Of a stretch of 34,101 nucleotides of DNA, positions 15,290 to 24,041 are shown piece by piece. Source of the DNA: Ruminococcus sp. UBA1394 (GTDB lineage: Bacteria; Bacillota; Clostridia; Oscillospirales; Ruminococcaceae); NCBI GenBank assembly GCA_002305725.1, contig DBQM01000001.1:1-34101 (forward strand), in the 5' to 3' direction. How positions within the stretch are numbered: position 1 is the stretch's first letter; each line of letters opens with the position of its first letter. The position numbers and the translations under genes are program-made. The notes under the pieces were generated by a model. It saw nothing but the letters and a program-made list of their open reading frames with translations, was not told where the DNA came from and did not search any database.

Positions 15290-15601
15290 ATGGAAAGCGT
15301 TGTAAACAAAATAATAGAGATTGACCGTATGGCCGACAGCAGAATAAATGACGCCAGAAAGCGCAGTGATGAAATATTAAGCGAAACAGAGGAAAAGTGC
15401 AGAAAGCTCAGAAATGACATCTGTACTGCCGCTGACAAACGAATTGCCGAAATAGAAGAAATCAACAGGTCTGATTTTGATTTTAAGGTTTCTGAACTGG
15501 AAAAGAAGTACAGTACCGAAAAGCAGGAAATGGACAGCTTCTTTGACAGCCGTCATACAGAAATTGAAAACAGTATTTTTGCAGAAATAGTAGGTGAGTG
15601 A
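15290..15601 (+). CDS. V/A-type ATPase peripheral stalk subunit G/H
   Basis: The product is about 103 residues of nearly continuous charged heptad-like sequence (RMADSRINDARKRSDEILSETEEKCRKLRNDI and onward), as expected for the long coiled-coil subunit that pairs with subunit E in the peripheral stalk. Sequence similarity within this family is low, so the call rests mostly on the coiled coil and on its place as first gene of the ATPase operon. The frame reaches a TTG at 15281, but ATG 15290 with AAAGG upstream is the likelier start. It is 22 bases after the UPF0210 gene. Confidence 0.75.
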   Translation: MESVVNKIIEIDRMADSRINDARKRSDEILSETEEKCRKLRNDICTAADKRIAEIEEINRSDFDFKVSELEKKYSTEKQEMDSFFDSRHTEIENSIFAEIVGE

Positions 15602-15602
15602 T

Positions 15603-16652
15603 TTGAAGTCTTCTGAAAACGCTACCATTGCCAAAGCCCGTTCGATTTACGGGAAAAGGCTGAAATACAATGACTATACTGAGCTTGCCTCACGAAAAAA
15701 AGTAACCGACGCAGCTGAGTATTTAAAAAAGAATACTTATTTTTCAGATGCACTTTCAAATATCGACACTTCCACCATTCACAGAGGTTTTCTTGAATCT
15801 GTTCTCAATAAGGCGTATTATGACGGGTATGAAAAGCTTTGCAAATTTCAGCATCTCGACCGTCAGCCTTTTTTCAATTTTCTGCTTGTACGCCAGGAGA
15901 TAAGGGAACTGCTCAAAGCGCTGCTCTATCTTAATAATGACAGCAACGATGTCTATATCGAATCAATGCACACATATATGATTGAAAAATCAGGCATTGA
16001 CCTTATGGCACTTGCAAAAGCGGAAGATTTTAAAGCAGTATTAAAGGTTATAAGGCATACACCTTATTATGACGTGCTGAAAAATGTAAAGCCGGACAGC
16101 AGCGGAAATATTCCGTATACAAAATGTGAGGTTCTGCTGCGTACCTATTATCTGAAATGGCTTCTGGAAAATGCTGAAAAATGTGCGCACGGCAAGTCAA
16201 AAAAGGCTCTTATTGACCAGATAAATGTGCAGACGGACATTATAAATATCATCAATGCTTACCGCATGAAAAAATATTTCAATGCCGACGCTGAAACCCT
16301 TGAAAAGTATATGCTGCCGTTTTACGGAAGACTTTCAAAGGAAAAGCAGTCTGCGCTGTTTCAGACACAGTCCTCCGAGGAATATTTAAGAATGCTTTCG
16401 CATACCTCATACGGAAGAAAAATGGAACAGCTTTCCGAAGATATGGAAAGCGACCAGTTTGAAAGGGAGCTTGTTAAAATAAGATACGCTATGGCAAAGC
16501 GTGCGCTGATGTTTTCAGAGGACGCAGCTGTCAGCCTTTATTCTCTTATGTATCTCCAGGAGGTCGAACTCAATAATATAACCAATATTATTGAGGGAAT
16601 AAGGTATAATAAGAGTGTTTCATACATGGAAAATCTTATAGTTCTGCAGTAG
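15603..16652 (+). CDS. ntpC: V/A-type ATPase subunit C (central stalk cap)
   Basis: Subunit C (equivalent to eukaryotic d) links the rotor shaft to the membrane ring. The product of about 349 residues is all-helical, with typical segments ARSIYGKRLKYNDYTELASRK, NVQTDIINIINAYRMKKYF and MYLQEVELNNITNIIEGIRY at the C-terminus. The likely start is TTG 15603, four bases after AGGTGAG. A GTG at 15594 overlaps that ribosome binding site and the end of the previous gene. In Enterococcus hirae the C gene lies after K and E; here it comes before I. Confidence 0.9.
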   Translation: MKSSENATIAKARSIYGKRLKYNDYTELASRKKVTDAAEYLKKNTYFSDALSNIDTSTIHRGFLESVLNKAYYDGYEKLCKFQHLDRQPFFNFLLVRQEIRELLKALLYLNNDSNDVYIESMHTYMIEKSGIDLMALAKAEDFKAVLKVIRHTPYYDVLKNVKPDSSGNIPYTKCEVLLRTYYLKWLLENAEKCAHGKSKKALIDQINVQTDIINIINAYRMKKYFNADAETLEKYMLPFYGRLSKEKQSALFQTQSSEEYLRMLSHTSYGRKMEQLSEDMESDQFERELVKIRYAMAKRALMFSEDAAVSLYSLMYLQEVELNNITNIIEGIRYNKSVSYMENLIVLQ

Positions 16653-16667
16653 AAGGGAGGTTTGATT

Positions 16668-18608
16668 ATGTCGATTGAAAAAATGGAGTTTGTAACCGTT
16701 GTCGGACTTATGAAATATCTCGACAGGGCACTGGCAAACTGTGCAGACAGCGGCTATTTTCACATTGCCGACGCTGTAAAAGAGTCTGCCGCCGAGGAAA
16801 CTTTCATAAGACTTGACGGTGAAAACCCTTACAAATCGCTGCTGAAGCGAGTGATTTCCGTAGAAACGGGAAATGAGTTTTCCTTTGAGAAAACCGACTG
16901 TGACGATATTGCCGCAATGTCCATTGAGCAGATTGAAGAAAAGGTTACAGAGCTTGAAAACAGCTTTAAGGAAATAACCGGAAAAATCAGCGGGTGCAGC
17001 GAGAAAATCACTCAGCGCAGACAGGTCATGACCCAGCTTAAACATCTTAAAGGCATGAAAATAGACTTTCAGAAGCTTTTTGAGTGCAGTCATATCAACG
17101 TGAGATTCGGCAGACTGCCCCGTGAGAGCGCATTAAAGCTTTCGTATTATGACGACAGGACGTTTATTTTTATTCCTTATGATGAGGACGGCAGTTACCA
17201 GTGGGGCTTTTATTTTGCTCCTGCGGACAGTATTTCAGAGGCGGACAACATTTTCCGTACCCTTTATTTCGAAATTATAACGATACCGGATTTTGTCCGT
17301 GACACTCCGGAAAAAGAGGAGGAAATACTCGGCGCTGAGATCGCAAAGCTTGAATCAGAGCTTAGCGATTATGAGGAAGAACGCACAAAGCTTATCAAAG
17401 AAAACGGCGGACTGTTAAACAGCATTTTCAGTTTTCTGAAATACAGGTACGATTTGTTTGAACTGCGGCATAATGTTGCGGCATACAAGGACAAGTTTTA
17501 TATGGTTGGATTCGTTCCGAAGTCGCAGATAGATGAGTTTATGAAGCTTTTTGACACAATGGAAGAGGTTTCCGTTGTAGTGAACAAGGCAGGTGACAGC
17601 GTTGTTATGCAGACGCCTGTCAAGCTTAAAAACAATAAATTCTCAAAACCGTTTTCAATGTTTGTGGAAATGTACGGACTGCCGTCATACAACGGCTTTA
17701 ACCCCACAATGCTTGTTGCCATAACCTATACGCTGCTTTTCGGAATCATGTTCGGCGATTTAGGACAGGGACTTGTCCTCTCGCTTTTAGGCTGGCTTGT
17801 CTACAAGAAATCCGGAAACAAGCTTGGAGCGATTTTGCAGAGAGTCGGAATATCAAGTGCCTTTTTCGGACTGCTTTACGGCTCTGTATTCGGCTTTGAG
17901 GAGGCGCTTAACCCTCTTTACAAAAAGCTTGGCTTTGAACATAAGCCTTTCGATGTAATGGACAACACCATGAACGTTCTTATCGGTGCGATACTGATAG
18001 GCGTTGTGATAATTTTCGTATCTATCACGATAAACATTATCATAAGTTTCAGGCATAAGGACTATGTAAACGCAGTTTTCGGAAATAACGGGATAGCCGG
18101 ATTTATAGTTTTCGGCGCACTGCTTGCCGGTCTTGGCTGTATGATGACAGGTGTCGCAAATCTGTTTACATTGCCGTATGTGCTTTGCCTTATTGTACTG
18201 CCGCTTGTGGTCATGTTTTTCAGAGAGCCGCTTGGCTGTCTTGTAAAGGGTGAAAAATTTCACCTTGAGGGCGGAATAGGCGATTTCATTGCGTCGAACT
18301 TTTTTGAAGTGTTCGAGTTTATGCTGGGTTATGCCACAAATACGCTTTCATTTGTCAGAATCGGCGGATTTGTATTTTCACACGCCGGCATGATGTCAGT
18401 TGTAATGCTTTTGTCCGAAACCGCCGCAAAGGGCGTTTCACCGGTTATCATTGTAATCGGAAATATTTTCGTAATGGGAATGGAAGGTCTTATCGTTGGT
18501 ATTCAGGTACTCAGACTGGAATTTTACGAGATTTTCTCACGTTTCTACGACGGAAACGGACAGCCTTTTGAGCCTGTAAAAATAAATTATGATACCAATA
18601 TTGAGTAA
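16668..18608 (+). CDS. ntpI: V/A-type ATPase subunit I (membrane stator, a-subunit)
   Basis: The product of about 646 residues has a large cytoplasmic N-terminal half with coiled coils (about residues 85-125 and 220-270) and a C-terminal membrane half with about seven to eight helices. The ion-channel half shows MLVAITYTLLFGIMFGDLGQGL, GLLYGSVFG, and the penultimate helix LGYATNTLSFVRIGGFVFSHAGM, where the essential arginine sits (SFVRIGGF). ATG 16668 has AAGGGAGG just upstream; a TTG at 16662 is in frame but less likely. It provides the stator against which the K ring turns. Confidence 0.95.
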   Translation: MSIEKMEFVTVVGLMKYLDRALANCADSGYFHIADAVKESAAEETFIRLDGENPYKSLLKRVISVETGNEFSFEKTDCDDIAAMSIEQIEEKVTELENSFKEITGKISGCSEKITQRRQVMTQLKHLKGMKIDFQKLFECSHINVRFGRLPRESALKLSYYDDRTFIFIPYDEDGSYQWGFYFAPADSISEADNIFRTLYFEIITIPDFVRDTPEKEEEILGAEIAKLESELSDYEEERTKLIKENGGLLNSIFSFLKYRYDLFELRHNVAAYKDKFYMVGFVPKSQIDEFMKLFDTMEEVSVVVNKAGDSVVMQTPVKLKNNKFSKPFSMFVEMYGLPSYNGFNPTMLVAITYTLLFGIMFGDLGQGLVLSLLGWLVYKKSGNKLGAILQRVGISSAFFGLLYGSVFGFEEALNPLYKKLGFEHKPFDVMDNTMNVLIGAILIGVVIIFVSITINIIISFRHKDYVNAVFGNNGIAGFIVFGALLAGLGCMMTGVANLFTLPYVLCLIVLPLVVMFFREPLGCLVKGEKFHLEGGIGDFIASNFFEVFEFMLGYATNTLSFVRIGGFVFSHAGMMSVVMLLSETAAKGVSPVIIVIGNIFVMGMEGLIVGIQVLRLEFYEIFSRFYDGNGQPFEPVKINYDTNIE

Positions 18609-18622
18609 AAGGAGTTTTTGAT

Positions 18623-19057
18623 ATGAATATTCTGGAAATTATGCTTTTGCCGCTTTTTGCAGTTGTACTGCTCATTCTCCCTGTTGTTTACGTTTTTAAA
18701 AAGAAAAAGAGCAACAATGCCGCAAAAAAGGCGTTTATCGTAAATCTGTGTTCATTCTTTGCTGTTCTTGCACTTGCAGTTGTACTGCCTGTAGGCGGAT
18801 TTGTAAGTGCTGAAGCTGCCGCTGTTGTTTCAGATTCAATCGGCAACGCAGGTATCGGTTATCTTGCCGCTGCACTTTCAGTAGGACTTGGTTCAATCGG
18901 CTGTGGTATTGCCGTTGGTTCTGCCGCACCTGCCGCTATCGGAGCAGTAGCAGAAGAACCTAAGTCATTCTCAAAGGCGCTGATTTTCGTTGCGCTGGGC
19001 GAGGGTGTTGCGCTTTACGGATTCCTTATTTCATTCATGATTTTAAATCAGCTTTAA
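18623..19057 (+). CDS. ntpK: V/A-type ATPase subunit K (rotor-ring proteolipid)
   Basis: A 144-residue hydrophobic protein with four predicted helices. Only the C-terminal pair (about 77-106 and 116-142) looks like an ion-binding c-hairpin. It contains GLGSIGCGIAVGSAAPAAIGAVAEEP and then LGEGVALYGFLISFMI, with the essential carboxylate at Glu127 and Tyr132 five residues later. The N-terminal pair (about 5-26 and 36-60) has no carboxylate and ends in the KKKKSNNAAKK loop. Aligned by eye with the sodium-binding c-subunit of Ilyobacter tartaricus, the glutamine ligand position is Cys94 and the serine next to the carboxylate is Gly128, so the usual Na+ ligands are missing. AAGGAG precedes the ATG by eight bases. 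Confidence 0.93.
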   Translation: MNILEIMLLPLFAVVLLILPVVYVFKKKKSNNAAKKAFIVNLCSFFAVLALAVVLPVGGFVSAEAAAVVSDSIGNAGIGYLAAALSVGLGSIGCGIAVGSAAPAAIGAVAEEPKSFSKALIFVALGEGVALYGFLISFMILNQL

Positions 19058-19071
19058 GGCAGTGAAACGAT

Positions 19072-19380
19072 ATGCAGTTTTATCTTATCAGCGATAATAT
19101 TGATACTCAGATGGGCATGAGGCTTGCCGGAATTGACGGAGTTGTAGTACATGAACCGGACGAGGTTGAAAGAGAACTTGAAAAGGCTCTTGAAAATAAA
19201 AATGTTGCTGTAATACTTATGACAGAAAAGCTGATGAAGCTTTGCAGCAAGCTTGTGTATGATGTCAAGCTGAACAGGAAATCCCCTCTTATTGTGGAGA
19301 TTCCTGACCGTCATGCTACTTCACAGATAACATCTTCAATTGATAAGTATGTAAGCGATGCAATCGGACTTAAACTTTAA
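19072..19380 (+). CDS. ntpG: V/A-type ATPase subunit F (central stalk)
   Basis: A 102-residue protein with the subunit F alternating beta-alpha pattern: MQFYLISDNIDTQMGMRLAGIDGVVV, then VAVILMTEKLMKLC, then SPLIVEIPDRHA, and a C-terminal helix. It binds subunit D in the rotor shaft (named NtpG in Enterococcus). The ribosome binding site is weak (AGTGAAACGAT before the ATG), and the gap from K is 14 bases. It lies before E here. Confidence 0.9.
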   Translation: MQFYLISDNIDTQMGMRLAGIDGVVVHEPDEVERELEKALENKNVAVILMTEKLMKLCSKLVYDVKLNRKSPLIVEIPDRHATSQITSSIDKYVSDAIGLKL

Positions 19381-19395
19381 ATTGGAGGTGCTATA

Positions 19396-19983
19396 ATGGA
19401 CGAAGTACAGGCTCGTAAGCTTGAAAAATTTTCTGAATCCGTAAATTCAGAGGTCGAGGAGCATATCAGCAAAATATTGGGCGAGGCAGATGAACTCAGC
19501 AGTGAAAAACTTGAAAAAGCTGAAGATGCAGCACTCCTTGACGCTTATAACAAAATACAGAAATCTGTCAGAGATACTGAGGCGAAATACCGCAGAATGT
19601 ATGCCCTTGAAGAACAGAAATTCAGAATGGACGCTCTCAGACACCGTGAGGAGCTTTCCGGTAAGATTTTCAGCGATATTGAAAAAAAGCTTGCTGAATT
19701 TACGTCCTCTGAAAAATACGCTGATTATCTTTTCAGTATTGCCGAGGGTGAAAAGCTTTCCGGCAGTGGAGAGATTGCCGTTTCTCCGAGAGATAAGGCT
19801 TACGGCGAAAAGCTTGGGGAAAAATACGGCTGTGAAGTAAAGCTTGATGATTCCATTGAACTGGGCGGTCTTATGATTATTGACAAGGAACAGGGAATGA
19901 TTATTGACAAGACCTTTGACAGTGCCCTTGAAGAACAGAAAAAAGCTTTCAGCAGCAGATACAGTTTTAAGGCAGCGCAATAA
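19396..19983 (+). CDS. ntpE: V/A-type ATPase subunit E (peripheral stalk)
   Basis: A 195-residue protein whose N-terminal half is a charged helix (about residues 5-100), which pairs with the G/H subunit. Its C-terminal globular part contains GCEVKLDDSIELGGLMIIDKEQGMIIDKTFDSALEEQ, matching the family motif LGGxxxxxxxGxIxxDNTxxxR in outline. A GGAGGTG site precedes the ATG by six bases. Confidence 0.92.
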   Translation: MDEVQARKLEKFSESVNSEVEEHISKILGEADELSSEKLEKAEDAALLDAYNKIQKSVRDTEAKYRRMYALEEQKFRMDALRHREELSGKIFSDIEKKLAEFTSSEKYADYLFSIAEGEKLSGSGEIAVSPRDKAYGEKLGEKYGCEVKLDDSIELGGLMIIDKEQGMIIDKTFDSALEEQKKAFSSRYSFKAAQ

Positions 19984-20012
19984 ATCCTGAAACTGAAAAA
20001 GGAGTGACCTTT

Positions 20013-21785
20013 TTGAATACAATTTATTCCATCAACGGACCTGTTGTAAGAGTGCGTGATACCAGAGATTTCTCAATGCTTGAAATGGTTTATGTGGGAA
20101 ATAACCGCCTTATCGGAGAAGTTATCGGTATTACCGAGGAGTTTACTACAATTCAGGTTTATGAAAGTACAACAGGTATGAAAGTCGGCGAACCTGTTTA
20201 CACAACCGGCGCTCCTATGTGTGCAACTCTGGGGCCGGGTATTATTTCAAATATATTTGACGGTATTGAAAGACCCCTTAAAGAAATGGAAAAGCTTTCC
20301 GGAGCATTTATCAGTGAGGGAGCAAATGTTTCTTCAATTGATACCGAAAAGCTTTATGACGTTACAATAGAAGTTAAAACCGGTGATGAGCTGAAGGGCG
20401 GTGCAGTTTATGCCTCCTGTCCGGAAACGCCGGTTATACGCCATTACTGTATGCTGTCACCCATGCTTTTCGGTAAGGTGATATGGACAGCAGAAAACGG
20501 ACAGTACCGTGTCAATGACATAGTCTGCAAAATAGAGGACAGAAAGGGCAAAGTCCATGAACTGACTCTCTGTCAGAAATGGCCTATCCGTCAGCCACGT
20601 CCTGTTGCGGAAAGACTGCTGATTTCACGTCCGCTGATTACCGGACAAAGAATTATTGATACTGTCCTGCCGATAGCAAAGGGCGGTACTGCCGCAATTC
20701 CGGGCGGTTTCGGTACAGGCAAGACCATGACCCAGCACCAGCTTGCAAAGTGGTGTGACGCTGATATTATTGTGTACATCGGCTGCGGAGAGCGTGGAAA
20801 CGAAATGACACAGGTTCTGGAGGAATTTTCAGAACTTATCGACCCGAAAACAAACCGTCCGCTGACTGACAGAACGGTACTCATTGCCAATACATCAAAT
20901 ATGCCGGTTGCGGCAAGAGAGGCGTCTATTTATACGGGTATCACGCTGGCAGAATATTACAGAGATATGGGTTACCATATTGCGATAATGGCAGACTCAA
21001 CTTCAAGATGGGCAGAGGCGTTGCGTGAGATATCCGGACGTCTTGAGGAAATGCCGGCGGAGGAAGGTTTCCCGGCTTATCTGCCGTCAAGACTTGCGGA
21101 ATTTTACGAGCGTGCCGGATATACAGAAACTCTCTGCGGAAAGGAAGGCTCTGTAACCATTATCGGTGCGGTATCTCCGCAGGGTTCGGATTTCTCAGAA
21201 CCGGTAACACAGAATACAAAGCGTTTTGTGCGCTGTTTCTGGGCGCTTGACAAGTCCCTTGCCTACGCAAGGCATTATCCGGCAATCAACTGGACGACAA
21301 GCTACAGCGAGTATGTTGACGACTTAGCGCCGTTCTATGAAAAAGAGGCGGGCGACAAGTTTATGGAATACCGCCAGGAGATTTCCAATATTCTGGTTGA
21401 GGAAAACCAGCTTATGGAAATTGTAAAGCTTATCGGTTCAGACGTTCTGCCGGACGAACAGAAGCTGATTATTGAGCTTGCAAGAGTTATCAGAGTTGGA
21501 TTTTTACAGCAGAATGCCTACCATAAGGACGATACATTTGTACCTCTTTCAAAGCAGCTGCTTATGATGGAAACTATTCTCACACTATATCACAATGCGC
21601 AGAACGCTCTCAAAGCACAGGTTTCAATGGGAAATATTATGTCAACAGGATTATTTGAAAAAGTAATCAAGGTGAAATATGATATTCCGAATGACAAGCC
21701 GGAGATATTTGAGGATTACAAGAGCGAAATATCAAATGTGTTCAGCAGACTTATTGCAGAGGAAAATGAAAGGAGAGCCGTATGA
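20013..21785 (+). CDS. ntpA: V/A-type ATPase catalytic subunit A
   Basis: The catalytic subunit hydrolyses or makes ATP in the V1/A1 head. The Walker A loop GGFGTGKT lies at about residues 231-238. Also present are the catalytic glutamate segment CGERGNEM, the Walker B region HIAIMADSTSRWAEALRE, and the A-subunit-specific non-homologous insert (about 115-190). The 590-residue length is normal. The start is TTG 20013, eight bases after AAAGGAG. A GTG at 20004 lies inside that ribosome binding site and is unlikely. The ATGA overlap with subunit B couples their translation. Confidence 0.97.
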   Translation: MNTIYSINGPVVRVRDTRDFSMLEMVYVGNNRLIGEVIGITEEFTTIQVYESTTGMKVGEPVYTTGAPMCATLGPGIISNIFDGIERPLKEMEKLSGAFISEGANVSSIDTEKLYDVTIEVKTGDELKGGAVYASCPETPVIRHYCMLSPMLFGKVIWTAENGQYRVNDIVCKIEDRKGKVHELTLCQKWPIRQPRPVAERLLISRPLITGQRIIDTVLPIAKGGTAAIPGGFGTGKTMTQHQLAKWCDADIIVYIGCGERGNEMTQVLEEFSELIDPKTNRPLTDRTVLIANTSNMPVAAREASIYTGITLAEYYRDMGYHIAIMADSTSRWAEALREISGRLEEMPAEEGFPAYLPSRLAEFYERAGYTETLCGKEGSVTIIGAVSPQGSDFSEPVTQNTKRFVRCFWALDKSLAYARHYPAINWTTSYSEYVDDLAPFYEKEAGDKFMEYRQEISNILVEENQLMEIVKLIGSDVLPDEQKLIIELARVIRVGFLQQNAYHKDDTFVPLSKQLLMMETILTLYHNAQNALKAQVSMGNIMSTGLFEKVIKVKYDIPNDKPEIFEDYKSEISNVFSRLIAEENERRAV

Positions 21786-23182
21786 GTATTCAGTATCTTG
21801 GACTCAAAAAGATTGACGGACCTCTTATTGTTCTTGATAAAGTAAAAGATGTCGGTTATGAGGAAGTTGCTTCAATTAAACTGGAAGACGGAACAGAGCG
21901 TGTCGGACGTATTGTTGAGATACAGGGCGACAAGGCAGTACTTCAGGTATTTGAGGGCACAAAGGGACTTTCTCTTACAAATACAAGGACAAAATTCACC
22001 GGAAAGCCTATGGAGCTTGCGCTGTCTGAGGAAATGCTGGGCAGAACATTCAGCGGTTCGGGCAGACCTATTGACGGACTGGGTGACATATATCCGGAAA
22101 AGTTTGAGGACATAAACGGCAAACCGCTTAATCCTGTTGCAAGAACATATCCGAGAAACTACATCAGAACAGGTATTTCTTCCATTGACTGCCTTATGAC
22201 TCTTATCAGAGGTCAGAAGCTGCCTATCTTTTCCGGTTCTGGACTTTCCCACAACAAGCTTGCGGTACAAATCGTAAGACAGGCAAAAATCGCAGACGAA
22301 AGCGGACAGGACTTTGCCGTGGTTTTCGGTGCAATGGGTGTTAAGAATGACGTTGCTGATTACTTCAAGAAGTCCTTTGCGGAAAGCGGAGTACAGCAGA
22401 AGGTTGTCATGTTCATGAACCTTGCCAATGACCCTATCATTGAGAGAATTTTAACTCCGAGATGTGCTCTTACTGCCGCTGAGTACCTTGCCTATGAAAA
22501 GAATATGCACATTCTGGTAATACTCACAGATATGACCTCATATTGCGAGGCACTGCGTGAATTTTCATCATCAAAGGGAGAAATTCCGGGACGTAAAGGC
22601 TATCCGGGTTATCTCTACTCTGATCTGGCGTCGCTTTATGAGAGAGCCGGAGTTATTGAGGGTTCAACTGGCAGCGTTACACAGATTCCGATTCTGACAA
22701 TGCCTAATGATGACATTACTCACCCAATCCCTGACCTTACCGGCTATATCACCGAGGGACAGATAGTTCTTGACAGAAGCCTTGACCAGACCGGTATTTA
22801 CCCGTCTGTATCAGTTTTGCCGTCACTTTCACGTCTGATGAAAGACGGTATCGGTGAGGGATACACAAGAGCAGACCATTCCTCTGTTGCAAACCAGCTT
22901 TTTGCGGCATACGCAAAGGTACAGGACGCAAGATCGCTTGCGTCGGTAATAGGCGAGGAAGAGCTTTCCGAAACTGACAGGAAGTATATGCGTTTTGGTG
23001 TTGCATTTGAAAAGTATTTTCTGACTCAGGGATTCAATGAGGAGCGAACTATCGAAGAAACCCTTGATTTAGGCTGGAGTCTTTTGTCGCTGCTGCCGGA
23101 AAGCGAGCTTGACCGTGTTGACGAAGAACTGCTTAAAGAACACTATGATAACGAAACTGCTGAAAAGACTTTTGTTATATAG
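21782..23182 (+). CDS. ntpB: V/A-type ATPase regulatory subunit B
   Basis: The non-catalytic head subunit alternates with A in the A3B3 hexamer. The 466-residue protein has the expected degenerate P-loop (PIFSGSGLSHNKLAVQIVRQA), FAVVFGAMGVKND, VILTDMTSYCEALREFSSSKGEIPGRKGYPGYLYSDLASLYERAG and DRSLDQTGIYPSVSVLPSLSRLMKDGIG. It overlaps subunit A by four bases. A small membrane ORF separates it from subunit D. Confidence 0.97.
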   Translation: MSIQYLGLKKIDGPLIVLDKVKDVGYEEVASIKLEDGTERVGRIVEIQGDKAVLQVFEGTKGLSLTNTRTKFTGKPMELALSEEMLGRTFSGSGRPIDGLGDIYPEKFEDINGKPLNPVARTYPRNYIRTGISSIDCLMTLIRGQKLPIFSGSGLSHNKLAVQIVRQAKIADESGQDFAVVFGAMGVKNDVADYFKKSFAESGVQQKVVMFMNLANDPIIERILTPRCALTAAEYLAYEKNMHILVILTDMTSYCEALREFSSSKGEIPGRKGYPGYLYSDLASLYERAGVIEGSTGSVTQIPILTMPNDDITHPIPDLTGYITEGQIVLDRSLDQTGIYPSVSVLPSLSRLMKDGIGEGYTRADHSSVANQLFAAYAKVQDARSLASVIGEEELSETDRKYMRFGVAFEKYFLTQGFNEERTIEETLDLGWSLLSLLPESELDRVDEELLKEHYDNETAEKTFVI

Positions 23183-23189
23183 GTGAGAA

Positions 23190-23414
23190 ATGAGACAGAC
23201 AATTTTATTCCAGTTCAAAATGATGACAGGAATTATGTTTTTTATTGCGGGAACGATTCTGCTTGTTGTTACAAAACTGCTAAAACGTGACCATGATAAA
23301 AACTGGCGGCTGTTCAGAAAGCTGAACATATTTGGGCAAGTTCTGACAATTAGCGCTGCTGTATTATTTTTGTGGGCTTTTTTCGGATTTTTTATGAGTG
23401 ACCCGAATGTATGA
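23190..23414 (+). CDS. small two-helix membrane protein inside the ATPase operon
   Basis: The 74 residues form two hydrophobic helices, TGIMFFIAGTILLVVTKLL (about 13-31) and VLTISAAVLFLWAFFGFFM (about 51-69). They are joined by a basic loop (KRDHDKNWRLFRKLN). I do not recognise a family; it is not a known V/A-ATPase subunit. AGGTGAGAA precedes the ATG, and it sits seven bases after subunit B and 15 before subunit D, so it is cotranscribed with the ATPase. Possible roles are an accessory or assembly factor for the membrane ring, or an unrelated passenger. The position, ribosome binding site and clean membrane topology make it a likely real gene. Confidence 0.75.
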   Translation: MRQTILFQFKMMTGIMFFIAGTILLVVTKLLKRDHDKNWRLFRKLNIFGQVLTISAAVLFLWAFFGFFMSDPNV

Positions 23415-23429
23415 GAGGAGATGTAATTA

Positions 23430-24041
23430 ATGGCTGAACAGGTATTCCCTACCAAAGGTAATCTTATAAAGGCTAAAAAGACCCTTTCACTCTGTCGGCT
23501 TGGTTATGAGCTTATGGACAGAAAGCGAAATATTCTCATAAGGGAAATGATGACGCTTATGGACAAGGCAAAATCCCTCAGAGGTTCAATCGAGGACACA
23601 TATAAAGAGGCATACGCCGCCCTGCAGGAAGCCAATATCACACTTGGTGTCATTGAAAACATTGCAAGGAGCATTCCTATTGAAAACGGCATAAGTGTTT
23701 CATATAAGAGCGTTATGGGTGTTGATATACCAAATCTGACACTGACTAAAACCAAAACTGAAATTCCGTATGGTTTTTACTCGACCAATTCCCAGCTTGA
23801 CAAGGCGTATATATCTTTTTCAAAGGTTAAGGATATGACGGTTGTGCTTGCAGAGGTTGAAAACAGCGTATACAGGCTTGCAGTAGCAATAAAAAAAGCG
23901 CAGAGGAGAGCCAATGCGCTGCAGAATATTCTTATTCCGAGATATGAAGAAATGGTGAAATATATAACTGACAATCTTGAGGAAAAAGAGCGTGAGGAAT
24001 TCTCAAGACTGAAGGTTATCAAAGCAAGAAAAATAAGCTGA
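23430..24041 (+). CDS. ntpD: V/A-type ATPase subunit D (rotor shaft)
   Basis: The 203-residue protein begins with the family signature FPTKGNLIKAKKTLSLCRLGYELMDRKRNILIREM, an antiparallel coiled coil that enters the A3B3 head. It ends with the second coiled-coil strand AIKKAQRRANALQNILIPRYEEMVKYITDNLEEKEREEFSRLKVIKARK. AGGAGATG precedes the ATG. It is the last gene of the operon and its stop codon overlaps the terminator hairpin. Confidence 0.96.
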   Translation: MAEQVFPTKGNLIKAKKTLSLCRLGYELMDRKRNILIREMMTLMDKAKSLRGSIEDTYKEAYAALQEANITLGVIENIARSIPIENGISVSYKSVMGVDIPNLTLTKTKTEIPYGFYSTNSQLDKAYISFSKVKDMTVVLAEVENSVYRLAVAIKKAQRRANALQNILIPRYEEMVKYITDNLEEKEREEFSRLKVIKARKIS

